In this document: positions 8,569 through 15,398 of the stretch, one piece after another
Numbering within the stretch: position 1 is the stretch's first letter
Layout of the letters: every line of letters starts with the position of its first letter
Source of the DNA: Thiosulfativibrio sp964387695
GTDB taxonomy: Bacteria > Pseudomonadota > Gammaproteobacteria > Thiomicrospirales > Thiomicrospiraceae
Direction of reading: 5' to 3'
Length of the DNA stretch: 18,712 nt
NCBI GenBank assembly: GCA_964387695.1
Contig: CAYLXI010000016.1
Coordinates: 1-18,712 of the forward strand
Translations under genes and position numbers: made by a program
Notes under the pieces: model-generated
Told to the model about the DNA's origin: nothing
Seen by the model: only the letters and a program-made list of their open reading frames with translations
Database searches by the model: none

Positions 8569-10116
8569 ATGCTAGAAGAGAATAGAGTCACGCAACCTTT
8601 TGTAAAAGCCCAGGGCTCAGTGTTAACTGGATATCTTGCGGATGCTGATCGGCAATCTTTGCCGAAACCAGCTAAGGGTTTTTCAGAGCTTATGGATTCA
8701 ATGCCTAAGCAATATCCTTTAGGGTCAAGTCTTGTAAAGCCTGATAAGCCCTTAGAGGATTTTATTTTGACCATGAAAAGTTCAGAAGGTTTTTCTGAAA
8801 CGATGGTTCTTAATCAACTGTCGCTTTCAACGGGAAATGAAGTTTTTGAACCCATTAAGGCATTTACTCTACTAGCAGACGAAAAAAATACTGATTTAAC
8901 TGATTTAGATGTTATTAAACCAATTGTATCAGTATTAACTCCTAAGCAGGAAGATGATTTGGATTTACCAGGCCTGGTAAATTTATCTGTACCAAAAGAA
9001 AAAGATTTTGTTGATCCAATGGCTTTAGAATTGATTTCTGAACAGGAAAATAATTTAGCTTCATCAGATCTAGTGAGTTCGAGTGTAGAAATTCCTGATG
9101 TTTATGAGGAGTTAGATGACATTTCTGTTATGAGCATTTTGAGTGCTCCAGAGCAGATAAGTTTAGCCACAAAATTAACCTCTGAGAAAGCCGATATTTT
9201 AGTAGGTTCACCTTCGTTAAATCAAGCTAGCCTAAAAGGTTCTGGAGGTTCTGGAGGTTCTGGAGGTTCTGAAGACCTTTATCATTTAAATAGGGTTGAC
9301 TCGACTGATACCATAGAAAATAAAGTAGAGGTCGATTCAAAAGGACTGGTTCCACCCGTCATGACAACAGATACTATAATGGCTAGGGCTGAAAAATCTG
9401 ATAAAACTGAAAATACAACTTCTTGGGGAGTAAATTCAGCATCCAGTTCTATGACAACATCAACCCAAGCGGGTTTTAATTCATCAGGTGGGCAGTCTCA
9501 ATCTCAGCAATACAATCAAATGATACTGTCTCAAGAGCAGCAACAACAGCTTAAGTCACAAATGCTTGATGAGAAGCTTGCCGCAAAAAGTATAGAAACA
9601 TCTGGAGATAAAGAGAAGCTTTCTAGTTTAATTGGCGATATAAGCTCACCTTCTGATAAACGAGCCATGCTGTCTCTTATTGGATTACAGTCTATTAATA
9701 CGCCAGTTCGTCATCCTCAATGGGGGCAAGCATTAGGGCAAAAAATTGTTGTGATGGCCAACAACCAAATTCAAGAAGCTAAAATCATGTTAAATCCTGA
9801 AAAACTGGGTCCGGTACAAATTAAATTAAGTATGGATAAAGATCAGCAACTGCATGTTTCTATGTATGCCCAACAAGCGGTTACTCGAGAAGCAATGGAA
9901 AGTGCCTTGCCAAAGCTAAAAGAAATGCTGGATCAGGCAGGAATTAACTTTGGATCTTTAGATATGACGGATCAAAAACAATTTGAACAAAACCAAAAAG
10001 ACGAAGCAATATTCAATGCAGTAGGAGATAAAAATCTTTCTACGGGTGAAGAATTAGATGAAAAACCCACTGTTTTAGTAACGAAAACTGATAACCTAGT
10101 TGATTATTATGTATAG
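8569..10116 (+). CDS. fliK: Flagellar hook-length control protein FliK
   Basis: FliK is a secreted molecular ruler; its C-terminal domain switches the export gate from rod/hook to filament substrates. From the ATG at 8569 the protein has 515 residues. I chose this start because an AAGAAG ribosome site precedes it and because the in-frame ATG at 8455 lies inside fliJ, upstream of the sigma54 promoter. Residues 1-340 are acidic, Ser/Thr-rich and low in complexity, with a GSG repeat at 224-234. Residues about 385-470 match the Flg_hook domain (IMLNPEKLGPVQIKLS, then MESALPKLKEMLDQAGI). The last 40 residues are again acidic. A poorly conserved N-terminal ruler and a conserved C-terminus are normal for FliK. 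Confidence 0.92.
   Translation: MLEENRVTQPFVKAQGSVLTGYLADADRQSLPKPAKGFSELMDSMPKQYPLGSSLVKPDKPLEDFILTMKSSEGFSETMVLNQLSLSTGNEVFEPIKAFTLLADEKNTDLTDLDVIKPIVSVLTPKQEDDLDLPGLVNLSVPKEKDFVDPMALELISEQENNLASSDLVSSSVEIPDVYEELDDISVMSILSAPEQISLATKLTSEKADILVGSPSLNQASLKGSGGSGGSGGSEDLYHLNRVDSTDTIENKVEVDSKGLVPPVMTTDTIMARAEKSDKTENTTSWGVNSASSSMTTSTQAGFNSSGGQSQSQQYNQMILSQEQQQQLKSQMLDEKLAAKSIETSGDKEKLSSLIGDISSPSDKRAMLSLIGLQSINTPVRHPQWGQALGQKIVVMANNQIQEAKIMLNPEKLGPVQIKLSMDKDQQLHVSMYAQQAVTREAMESALPKLKEMLDQAGINFGSLDMTDQKQFEQNQKDEAIFNAVGDKNLSTGEELDEKPTVLVTKTDNLVDYYV
9238..9270 (+). repeat. In-frame 9-base tandem repeat in fliK (Gly-Ser-Gly linker)
   Basis: Three perfect copies of GGTTCTGGA are followed by GGTTCT. 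They encode GSGGSGGSGGS at FliK residues 224-234, a flexible linker inside the ruler half of the protein. The copies are identical at DNA level, so this is a candidate for slippage that would change length by three residues per step without a frameshift. Confidence 0.9.
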
Positions 10117-10129
10117 AAAGGAATTAAAA

Positions 10130-11131
10130 ATGAAGTTTGGACGATTATATTTAGCTTTAAGTGTAGGCGTTTTATCCACACCAGCCATGGCAAGTGAAAG
10201 TATCATAGGAGTTCCCATAGCAGGATTTATTGTGATGGCTGTCTTAATTACTGCTGTGGTTGTAGGGGCAATGGTTTATTTGTTTTGGTGTAACAACTCA
10301 GGTATTTGTGAACAATCTGCTTTAGCTGAAGACTTAGATAAATTGGTGGCTTCAGGGAGCTTTGGTCGAGGTATATCATCTGATAAAACAGATCCTCAAC
10401 TTTTAAAATCTATTAATTTGTTACTTGTTAATTTCGGGGATAAAATAGACGAAAAAGAATCCAGTATTAACCAATTAAATCTTAAAGTAACAGGGTTAGA
10501 AAATCAGATTGAAGAACTTAATGAAACCTTGGCTAATGCCTATGCTCAAGTATCGGAGGCAAGTAAGCATACTCCTGAGACAGTTGATTGTGATTATTCA
10601 AAAGTGCGTGGTTTGGCAGATGAGTTGAATGTTGTTGTGGATCAAATGAACTTAAATTCATCTTCTGGTATGAGCTCAGCTAGCCAAGTTATTTCAGATG
10701 TGTCTGGTTTGACTGAAGAGGTTTCTGAAGCCTCTGGTGTTATTAAACTTTTAGAAGAAGATAGTAGTAACATAGGAACAGTATTAGTTTTAATTAGAGA
10801 CATCGCCGAGCAAACAAATTTATTAGCGTTAAATGCAGCAATAGAGGCGGCCAGAGCAGGAGAACATGGTCGAGGGTTTGCCGTGGTAGCAGATGAGGTT
10901 AGAATATTGGCTGGTAAAACTCAGCAAGCGACGACCGAAATTCAAAAAATTATTGAAGAATTGCAGCAAAGAGCTAGAAACGCCGTTTTGGTTATGGAAG
11001 GTGGGCAAGCTAAAGTAGAATCTACTCAAGAGCAAGCAAAGAAAGTGAGTGAGTTTTTACATGAAATTGTAGATAATGTTAGCCAGCTTAAATTGGCACA
11101 AAAAGCTTTGTTCAATGCCGTTAAAAATTAA
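10130..11131 (+). CDS. Short membrane-anchored MCP-like signalling protein with no sensor domain
   Basis: This 333-residue protein carries the chemoreceptor signalling hairpin: the tip at about 223-255 reads RDIAEQTNLLALNAAIEAAR then AGEHGRGFAVVADEVR, the part that contacts CheA and CheW. The N-terminus has a basic start, a hydrophobic stretch and AMA|S (a possible signal-peptidase site after residue 21), then one strong membrane segment at about 25-53. Either as a cleaved signal plus one anchor, or as a two-helix hairpin, almost nothing lies in the periplasm. Residues 54-110 could be a degenerate HAMP-like linker; 111-210 are coiled coil. I see no CheR-binding pentapeptide at the C-terminus. 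The start at 10130 has AAGGA 7 bases upstream; TTG (10100) and ATG (10109) starts in fliK are less likely. It follows fliK by 13 bases, so it should share the fliK transcript. The specific role is unknown. Confidence 0.85.
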   Translation: MKFGRLYLALSVGVLSTPAMASESIIGVPIAGFIVMAVLITAVVVGAMVYLFWCNNSGICEQSALAEDLDKLVASGSFGRGISSDKTDPQLLKSINLLLVNFGDKIDEKESSINQLNLKVTGLENQIEELNETLANAYAQVSEASKHTPETVDCDYSKVRGLADELNVVVDQMNLNSSSGMSSASQVISDVSGLTEEVSEASGVIKLLEEDSSNIGTVLVLIRDIAEQTNLLALNAAIEAARAGEHGRGFAVVADEVRILAGKTQQATTEIQKIIEELQQRARNAVLVMEGGQAKVESTQEQAKKVSEFLHEIVDNVSQLKLAQKALFNAVKN

Positions 11132-11163
11132 ATAGGGTTAGGTATTCATTAAAGGGCTGTATA

Positions 11164-11278
11164 AGGGAAACACTTAATAATTAAAATAACTTTAGTTATT
11201 ACATGTTTCCTTGGGTAGAATACGCCTTTAGTAATTGTGATTATTTTTGTTGTTAAGCGATTTCTTAAGTGCTTCCCT
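11164..11278. repeat. MITE-like palindromic element, copy 1 (before fliL)
   Basis: The ends are inverted repeats: AGGGAAACACTTAA on the left, and the reverse complement of the right end reads AGGGAAGCACTTAA, one mismatch in 14. TAA flanks both GGGAA ends, a possible 3-base target duplication. The right end has a tandem 12-base unit (TTAAGCGATTTC then TTAAGTGCTTCC); the left end has it once. The same asymmetric layout occurs at 16333-16507, so this is a dispersed, non-coding element of about 115 bases. An inner hairpin AATAAC-TTTA-GTTATT lies at 11185-11200. No transposase is seen. Confidence 0.7.
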
Positions 11279-11287
11279 AATCGCTAA

Positions 11288-11340
11288 CTTAGAAGCTGGA
11301 GATAAAGAGCAAGGTCTGCTGCTATGTTCCAGTTTCTAAG
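11288..11340 (+). ncRNA. Stable RNA hairpin in the fliL leader (possible cis-regulatory RNA or small RNA)
   Basis: CTTAGAAGCTGGAG (11288-11301) pairs with TTCCAGTTTCTAAG (11327-11340) over 14 positions: 12 Watson-Crick and 2 G-U. Both exceptions are G-U in + strand RNA and would be C-A mismatches in the opposite transcript, so + strand folding is favoured. The loop is 25 bases. No T-run follows, so it is not a plain intrinsic terminator. It ends 38 bases before the fliL ATG. It may be a structured 5' leader or the stub of a small RNA; function is not known. Confidence 0.45.
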
Positions 11341-11378
11341 CAGGGACTAAGTCTGATATTTTAAACAGGAGAAAAAAT

Positions 11379-11954
11379 ATGCCTGAAGAAGACATTCAAG
11401 AAGTGCCAAAAAAGGGCGGCAAAGGTTTAGTTATTGCTTTGGCTGTTATTATTGTTTTATTGTTAGTTGGCGTTGTGGTTTTAGCTTTTTTGATGTTAAG
11501 CGGTGATGAACGAAATGCAGCGGATACGCCAGAGTATCATGCCAATGCAGAACATGGCGCTGAAAAATCTCGTGCGATAGATGTTCCTGAAACATATAAA
11601 CAGTTTGACGCGCCTGTTGCAGGATCACCTCCAAGTTTTTTTGCAATGGATAAGTTTGTTGTGAATTTTTATGGAGAAGGTCAGGCTAAATTTTTGGCAG
11701 TTGATTTAAAATTTATGTCTTATTATCCTCAGATTGTTGGAGAAAATGGTGAGATGGAACATTTAAGACCCATTTTAAAAAATGATATTCAAAGGCTGTT
11801 AAGAAAACAACGCTTTAGTGATCTTGACACCGCAGATGGACCTGATAAACTTCGAGCAGATATTTTAGAAGTGTCTCGTAATGTATTGTCTAAGCATAAT
11901 ATTTATCCAGATCTTCTTGAAGGTGTGTATATGACTCGATTTGTAATGCAATAG
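11379..11954 (+). CDS. fliL: Flagellar basal body-associated protein FliL
   Basis: FliL is an inner-membrane protein around the MS ring that supports stator function. The 191 residues have a short cytoplasmic N-terminus, one membrane segment at about 16-41 (LVIALAVIIVLLLVGVVVLA), a linker of about 50 residues and the periplasmic FliL domain (about 85-191: FFAMDKFVVNFYG, then LRPILKNDIQRLL, ending TRFVMQ). The linker is Ala/Glu/His-rich. AGGAG stands 7 bases before the ATG. I found no convincing sigma54 or sigma28 promoter in the gap before it, so it may depend on read-through from the fliK promoter or on a promoter I cannot recognise. Confidence 0.95.
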   Translation: MPEEDIQEVPKKGGKGLVIALAVIIVLLLVGVVVLAFLMLSGDERNAADTPEYHANAEHGAEKSRAIDVPETYKQFDAPVAGSPPSFFAMDKFVVNFYGEGQAKFLAVDLKFMSYYPQIVGENGEMEHLRPILKNDIQRLLRKQRFSDLDTADGPDKLRADILEVSRNVLSKHNIYPDLLEGVYMTRFVMQ

Positions 11955-11972
11955 GTTTTATAGGTTACTTGA

Positions 11973-12992
11973 ATGGATGATCTTTTAAGTCAAGATGAGG
12001 TAGATGCACTTCTTCGCGGAATGGGTGAGGGAGATGTTGAAATAGAAGGAGGGGATGATACAGATAACACCTCTGCAAAATCTTATGATTTTACTAACCA
12101 AGAACGGATTGTTCGTGGACGCTTACCCGCTTTAGATATTATTAATGAACGCTTTGCACGAGGGTTTCAACGACATTTTAATGAAATGATTATGTCTAGT
12201 GTTGAAGTGACTGCTAATGAAGTTAGAATCATTAAAATGATTGATTATTTACGTAATCTTTTTGTTCCAACGAGCTTAAATCTTTATCGTATCAATCCAC
12301 TTAATGGAGTATCTTTATTTACATTAGATTCAAAGCTTATATTTACTGCAGTAGACATGTATTTTGGTGGAACAGGTTTGTTGCCTTTTAAAATTGAAGG
12401 GCGAGAATATACACCAGTTGAAATGTCAATGGTACGAAGTGTATTAGACATTGCAGCACTAAATTTGTATAAAGCTTGGGCACCCGTTATGGATATTGAC
12501 ATAGAGTATATGCACTCGGAGATGAATCCTAAGTTTGTTAGTATTGTTGATGCAACAGACATGATTGTGGTTAGCCCAATTAATGTTAGATTTGAGGGGG
12601 TTGAAGGGCGTATTGACATAGTTATGCCTTATGCAATGCTAGAGCCAGTGAGAGATAAGCTTGAAGAAGGAATGTCTAATCTACAAGGAGAATCTGATAA
12701 TCGCTGGGCGCGTACCTTGAAAGAAGAATCTAAAAATATTGAAGTGGAAGTTTCTGTTAATTTACTAGAAGTAACCATGAGCGTTTCTGATTTAATGCAT
12801 ATGGAGAAAGGAGATGTTATTCCGATTGAAATGCCTAAAGAAGTTTCAGTTAAGGCTGAGGGGATTACTTTTGTTAGAGGTAAATTAGGAGAAAGTAATT
12901 CTAAAAAAGCGGTTAAAATTGAAAAGATTGTACGCCACCCTGCCTATCAGGAAAGGATGGTTGAAAATGTGAAGGAATGGTTTGATGAGTGA
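11973..12992 (+). CDS. fliM: Flagellar motor switch protein FliM
   Basis: FliM is the C-ring protein that binds phospho-CheY and sets rotation direction. The 339 residues start with the CheY-binding peptide MDDLLSQDEVDALLRGM, followed by an acidic linker. The middle domain (about 45-230) has the YFGGTG motif near 129-134 and INERFARGFQRHF near 56-68. The C-terminal SpoA-like domain (about 250-330) contacts FliN. A complete N-terminal peptide implies CheY-controlled switching. The ribosome site is weak (TAGGTTACTTGA). It overlaps fliN by 8 bases. Confidence 0.97.
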   Translation: MDDLLSQDEVDALLRGMGEGDVEIEGGDDTDNTSAKSYDFTNQERIVRGRLPALDIINERFARGFQRHFNEMIMSSVEVTANEVRIIKMIDYLRNLFVPTSLNLYRINPLNGVSLFTLDSKLIFTAVDMYFGGTGLLPFKIEGREYTPVEMSMVRSVLDIAALNLYKAWAPVMDIDIEYMHSEMNPKFVSIVDATDMIVVSPINVRFEGVEGRIDIVMPYAMLEPVRDKLEEGMSNLQGESDNRWARTLKEESKNIEVEVSVNLLEVTMSVSDLMHMEKGDVIPIEMPKEVSVKAEGITFVRGKLGESNSKKAVKIEKIVRHPAYQERMVENVKEWFDE

Positions 12993-13449
12993 AGAAGATG
13001 ATTTAAGTGCATGGGGAGAGGCTCTAGATGAGCAAGCAGAGTCAGAGCTTTCTTCTGAAGAAGATCCTTGGGGAGCAGCCTTAAATGAGCAAGCAGAAAC
13101 AGAATCAACCCCAGAGGGTGATACCAGTGAAAAAATGGATTCGGCTTCACTTGATGCATTAAAATCCAGTAGGGGAGACAGCAAAGAAAAGGTAGATTTA
13201 GATGTTCTTTTAGATGTCCCTGTTACTTTACAATTAGAAATCGGCCGAACTAAAATATCTATCCGTAACTTATTGTCTTACACCCAAGGATCGGTTATTG
13301 AAATGGATAGATTGGCAGGAGAGCCATTAGATTTATTGGTCAATGGCACTCTTATTGCACATGGAGAAGTGGTGGTTATTAATGATAAATTTGGGGTTAG
13401 ATTAACAGATGTGGTTAGCCCTCAAGAACGAATTAAAAAACTGAAATAG
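12985..13449 (+). CDS. fliN: Flagellar motor switch protein FliN, with duplicated N-terminal motif
   Basis: FliN forms the base of the C-ring and docks FliH/FliI for export. From the ATG at 12985 (GAAGGA upstream, inside fliM) it has 154 residues. The C-terminal SpoA domain (about 70-154) is canonical: VDLDVLLDVPVTLQLEIGRT, then LLVNGTLIAHGEVVVINDKF and FGVRLTDVVSP. The acidic N-terminus is unusual: WGEALDEQAESE at residues 10-21 recurs as WGAALNEQAETE at 29-40. E. coli FliN has one related motif (DDLWAEALSEQ). It is slightly longer than E. coli FliN (about 137 residues), partly from this duplication. It is the last flagellar gene here; no fliO follows. Confidence 0.95.
   Translation: MSEEDDLSAWGEALDEQAESELSSEEDPWGAALNEQAETESTPEGDTSEKMDSASLDALKSSRGDSKEKVDLDVLLDVPVTLQLEIGRTKISIRNLLSYTQGSVIEMDRLAGEPLDLLVNGTLIAHGEVVVINDKFGVRLTDVVSPQERIKKLK
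13012..13104 (+). repeat. Imperfect 57-base tandem duplication in fliN
   Basis: Two 36-base units (13012-13047 and 13069-13104) encode WGEALDEQAESE and WGAALNEQAETE. Their starts are 57 bases (19 codons) apart. Ten of 12 residues would align with identity or a conservative change, while many third positions differ, so the duplication is old and kept at protein level rather than a recent slip. Confidence 0.75.
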
Positions 13450-13482
13450 TGGTTTACCCAGAATGTGGGACAGGCTCTATTT
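13435..13482 (-). terminator. Weak candidate terminator for the minus-strand operon
   Basis: Between convergent fliN and hslO, AAATAG (13444-13449) and CTATTT (13477-13482) flank CCCA (13457-13460) and TGGG (13466-13469), giving a two-part hairpin with a symmetric 7/7 internal loop. Read on the minus strand it is followed by CAG and then TTTTTT. The stems are short, so this is a weak call; no T-run follows on the + strand side. Confidence 0.3.
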
Positions 13483-13500
13483 ACAGGCTAAAATACCTAT

Positions 13501-14376
13501 TTAGAGTGATTTAGGGCAAGTGCAGATATTTGCGATATTAATTTTTTTAAATATACGAGTAATATCTTCTTTAGTAAAACGCAAGTGAAAGTTACAAATG
13601 TCATTGTGAATGACTATTTCTCCCTGCTCTTCTAAGATTTTTTTTGCTTCCTCTTCACCCAGAGCTAAAATCATGTTTTCTATTTTTTTCTTATCTTGCG
13701 GGCAATGATATTTAATTTTTAAAGATTCAAATATCTCAAGAACTTCTTCGTGGAATAAACGATGCAATAATTCTTTGGATTCTAGATTGCAAAGCTCTTC
13801 ATTAGTTATGGTCGTGGTGAGTGATGTAATTCTATTCCAACCATCTGGGTCTATCGAGTTACTATCAGGCAATTTTTGAATCATAACGCCAGAAAGGCTT
13901 AGTTCGTCAGAGGCTATCCAAAGTTTGGTTGGCAGTTGTTCTGACTGACTAAAAAAGTTTTCAAAAGATTCAATTAAAGAGCTTTCGGTTCGTTCAACAT
14001 AAGATTGAAAAAGTGTGTCTGTTTGAGTGTTTTCTAAGGTAACTAGAATTTTACCATTGCCTAATAATTGGTCTGCGGTTATTTGTTGGGTAATTTTTTG
14101 GTTAGTTTTAGCCACACCGCGTAATTTTAATTCATGGGTTACTTCAACAACCAACAGGTTTACAGGGCCTTGACCCTGTACTTGCAGGGTGATTTTACCA
14201 GTATGTTTCATTCCATTCGCTAGCATAATGGATAAAATCGTTAATTCACCAAGTAGTTTTTTAAGCACACAGGGATAGCCACGGTCTTTAATTAGTTCTT
14301 GCCATGCTTGATTAATTTTTAAATGCTGGCCTCGAATGTTTAAGTCTTTAAATAAAAATCTTTGAATAGTGTTCAT
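13501..14376 (-). CDS. hslO: Redox chaperone Hsp33 with an altered cysteine set
   Basis: Hsp33 is a cytoplasmic holdase switched on by oxidation and unfolding; in reduced form four cysteines (CxC and CxxC) hold zinc. The 291-residue protein aligns well (LANGMKHTGKITLQVQGQGP near 52-71, then ALGEEEAKKILEEQGEI near 238-254). I start at the ATG at 14376; an in-frame start at 14421 lies inside lipA. The odd part is the zinc site: CxC is C225-P-Q227 and CxxC is N258-D-I-C261, so one cysteine of each pair is missing. C225 to C261 keeps the spacing of 36 found between E. coli C232 and C268. The extreme C-terminus reads ICTCPKSL and supplies C285 and C287. C36 and C196 also occur. The redox switch may be lost, altered or rebuilt. 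It is the last gene of the operon. Confidence 0.88.
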   Translation of the reverse strand: MNTIQRFLFKDLNIRGQHLKINQAWQELIKDRGYPCVLKKLLGELTILSIMLANGMKHTGKITLQVQGQGPVNLLVVEVTHELKLRGVAKTNQKITQQITADQLLGNGKILVTLENTQTDTLFQSYVERTESSLIESFENFFSQSEQLPTKLWIASDELSLSGVMIQKLPDSNSIDPDGWNRITSLTTTITNEELCNLESKELLHRLFHEEVLEIFESLKIKYHCPQDKKKIENMILALGEEEAKKILEEQGEIVIHNDICNFHLRFTKEDITRIFKKINIANICTCPKSL

Positions 14377-14383
14377 GTATTTT

Positions 14384-15391
14384 TTAAAAGTTAAACTTTC
14401 CTTCGGCTTGTAAATCTGCATGATAAGAAGAGCGAACCATGGGTCCTGATGCTATGTGAGTGAATCCCATTTCAATTCCTTTTTGTTTGACTTCAGAAAA
14501 CTCATCTGGTGTCCAGTAGCGTTTAACGGCAAGATGAAAATCGCTGGGTTGTAAATATTGTCCAACCGTTAGCATTTGAACATGGTGTTTTCTTAAGTCT
14601 TGCATCACTTGTAAAATTTCTTCCATCGTTTCACCTAATCCAACCATTAATCCTGATTTGGTCATTGTTTTAGGAGACATTTGTTTAAATCGTTTTAGTA
14701 AGTCTAAAGAGCCTTGATAGCTAGCAGCAGGTCGTGCTTCTGTATAGAGACGAGGCACGGTTTCTAAGTTGTGGTTGAGTACATCTGGGGGTGCTTGAAT
14801 TAGTATCTCTAGAGCAACGCTTAAGCGGCCTTTAAAATCAGGCACTAGGGTTTCAATAGTTACTTTAGGGGTTTGTTGGCGAATATTTTTAACACAATTT
14901 AAAAAATGCTGGGCTCCGCCATCGCGTAAATCGTCTCGGTCAACGGAGGTGATTACGACATAGTTGAGTTTCATGGCTTCAATGGTTTCAGAGAGTAGTT
15001 GAGGCTCCTCTTTTTCTAATGGATTTGGACGACCATGCGTCACATCGCAAAATGGACATTTTCGAGTACAGATATGTCCCATAACCATAAAAGTTGCAGT
15101 ACCATTACCAAAACATTCTCCTAAATTAGGGCAGGAAGCTTCTTCACAAACGGTATTGAGGCTTTGAGTTCTTAAAATAGCTTTTAATTCTTTTACTCGT
15201 CCGATATGTTTAGAAGAAGGAAGTTTTGCTTTAATCCAGCGGGGTTTTTTAAGTTTTGGTTCTGTTGACTTTAAGTGGTTTTTAAGAGACCTTGTTTTGT
15301 ATTCTCCTTTAGACATCGCTTTATTTCTAGCTTTTAAAGGGCTTAGAGTTAAGGCATCTAAAGAAACTTCTTGATAGTGAGGATTGTTCAT
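14384..15391 (-). CDS. lipA: Lipoyl synthase LipA
   Basis: LipA is a radical SAM enzyme that inserts two sulfurs into octanoyl groups on lipoyl domains. The 335-residue protein has both iron-sulfur sites: the auxiliary cluster motif CEEASCPNLGEC (C82, C87, C93) and the radical SAM motif CTRKCPFC (C108, C112, C115). The C-terminal RSSYHAD near 320-326 gives the serine ligand of the auxiliary cluster. The N-terminal 50 residues are basic and variable, as in other LipA proteins, so a start at Met26 cannot be fully excluded. It begins 8 bases after the lipB stop and hslO follows after 7. No Shine-Dalgarno is visible; TATAAT lies 7 bases before the ATG. Confidence 0.97.
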   Translation of the reverse strand: MNNPHYQEVSLDALTLSPLKARNKAMSKGEYKTRSLKNHLKSTEPKLKKPRWIKAKLPSSKHIGRVKELKAILRTQSLNTVCEEASCPNLGECFGNGTATFMVMGHICTRKCPFCDVTHGRPNPLEKEEPQLLSETIEAMKLNYVVITSVDRDDLRDGGAQHFLNCVKNIRQQTPKVTIETLVPDFKGRLSVALEILIQAPPDVLNHNLETVPRLYTEARPAASYQGSLDLLKRFKQMSPKTMTKSGLMVGLGETMEEILQVMQDLRKHHVQMLTVGQYLQPSDFHLAVKRYWTPDEFSEVKQKGIEMGFTHIASGPMVRSSYHADLQAEGKFNF

Positions 15392-15398
15392 TGGATGT

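Noticed and set aside
11094..11113. TGGCAC-like -24 box near the end of the MCP-like gene, as a fliL promoter
   Set aside because: No TTGC box at the required 10-base spacing from GG; it lies in coding sequence.
11298..11310. GG...GC pair within the fliL leader hairpin as a sigma54 promoter
   Set aside because: Spacing is 9 bases, not 10, and the flanking bases do not match the consensus.
12885..13184. Open frame on the minus strand across fliM/fliN
   Set aside because: Ser/Leu-rich antisense reading of the acidic FliN N-terminus; no start signal or family resemblance.
13470..13491. Direct repeat ACAGGCT ... ACAGGCT between fliN and hslO
   Set aside because: Only 7 bases, 13 apart, with no matching flank or target; too short to call an element or attachment site.
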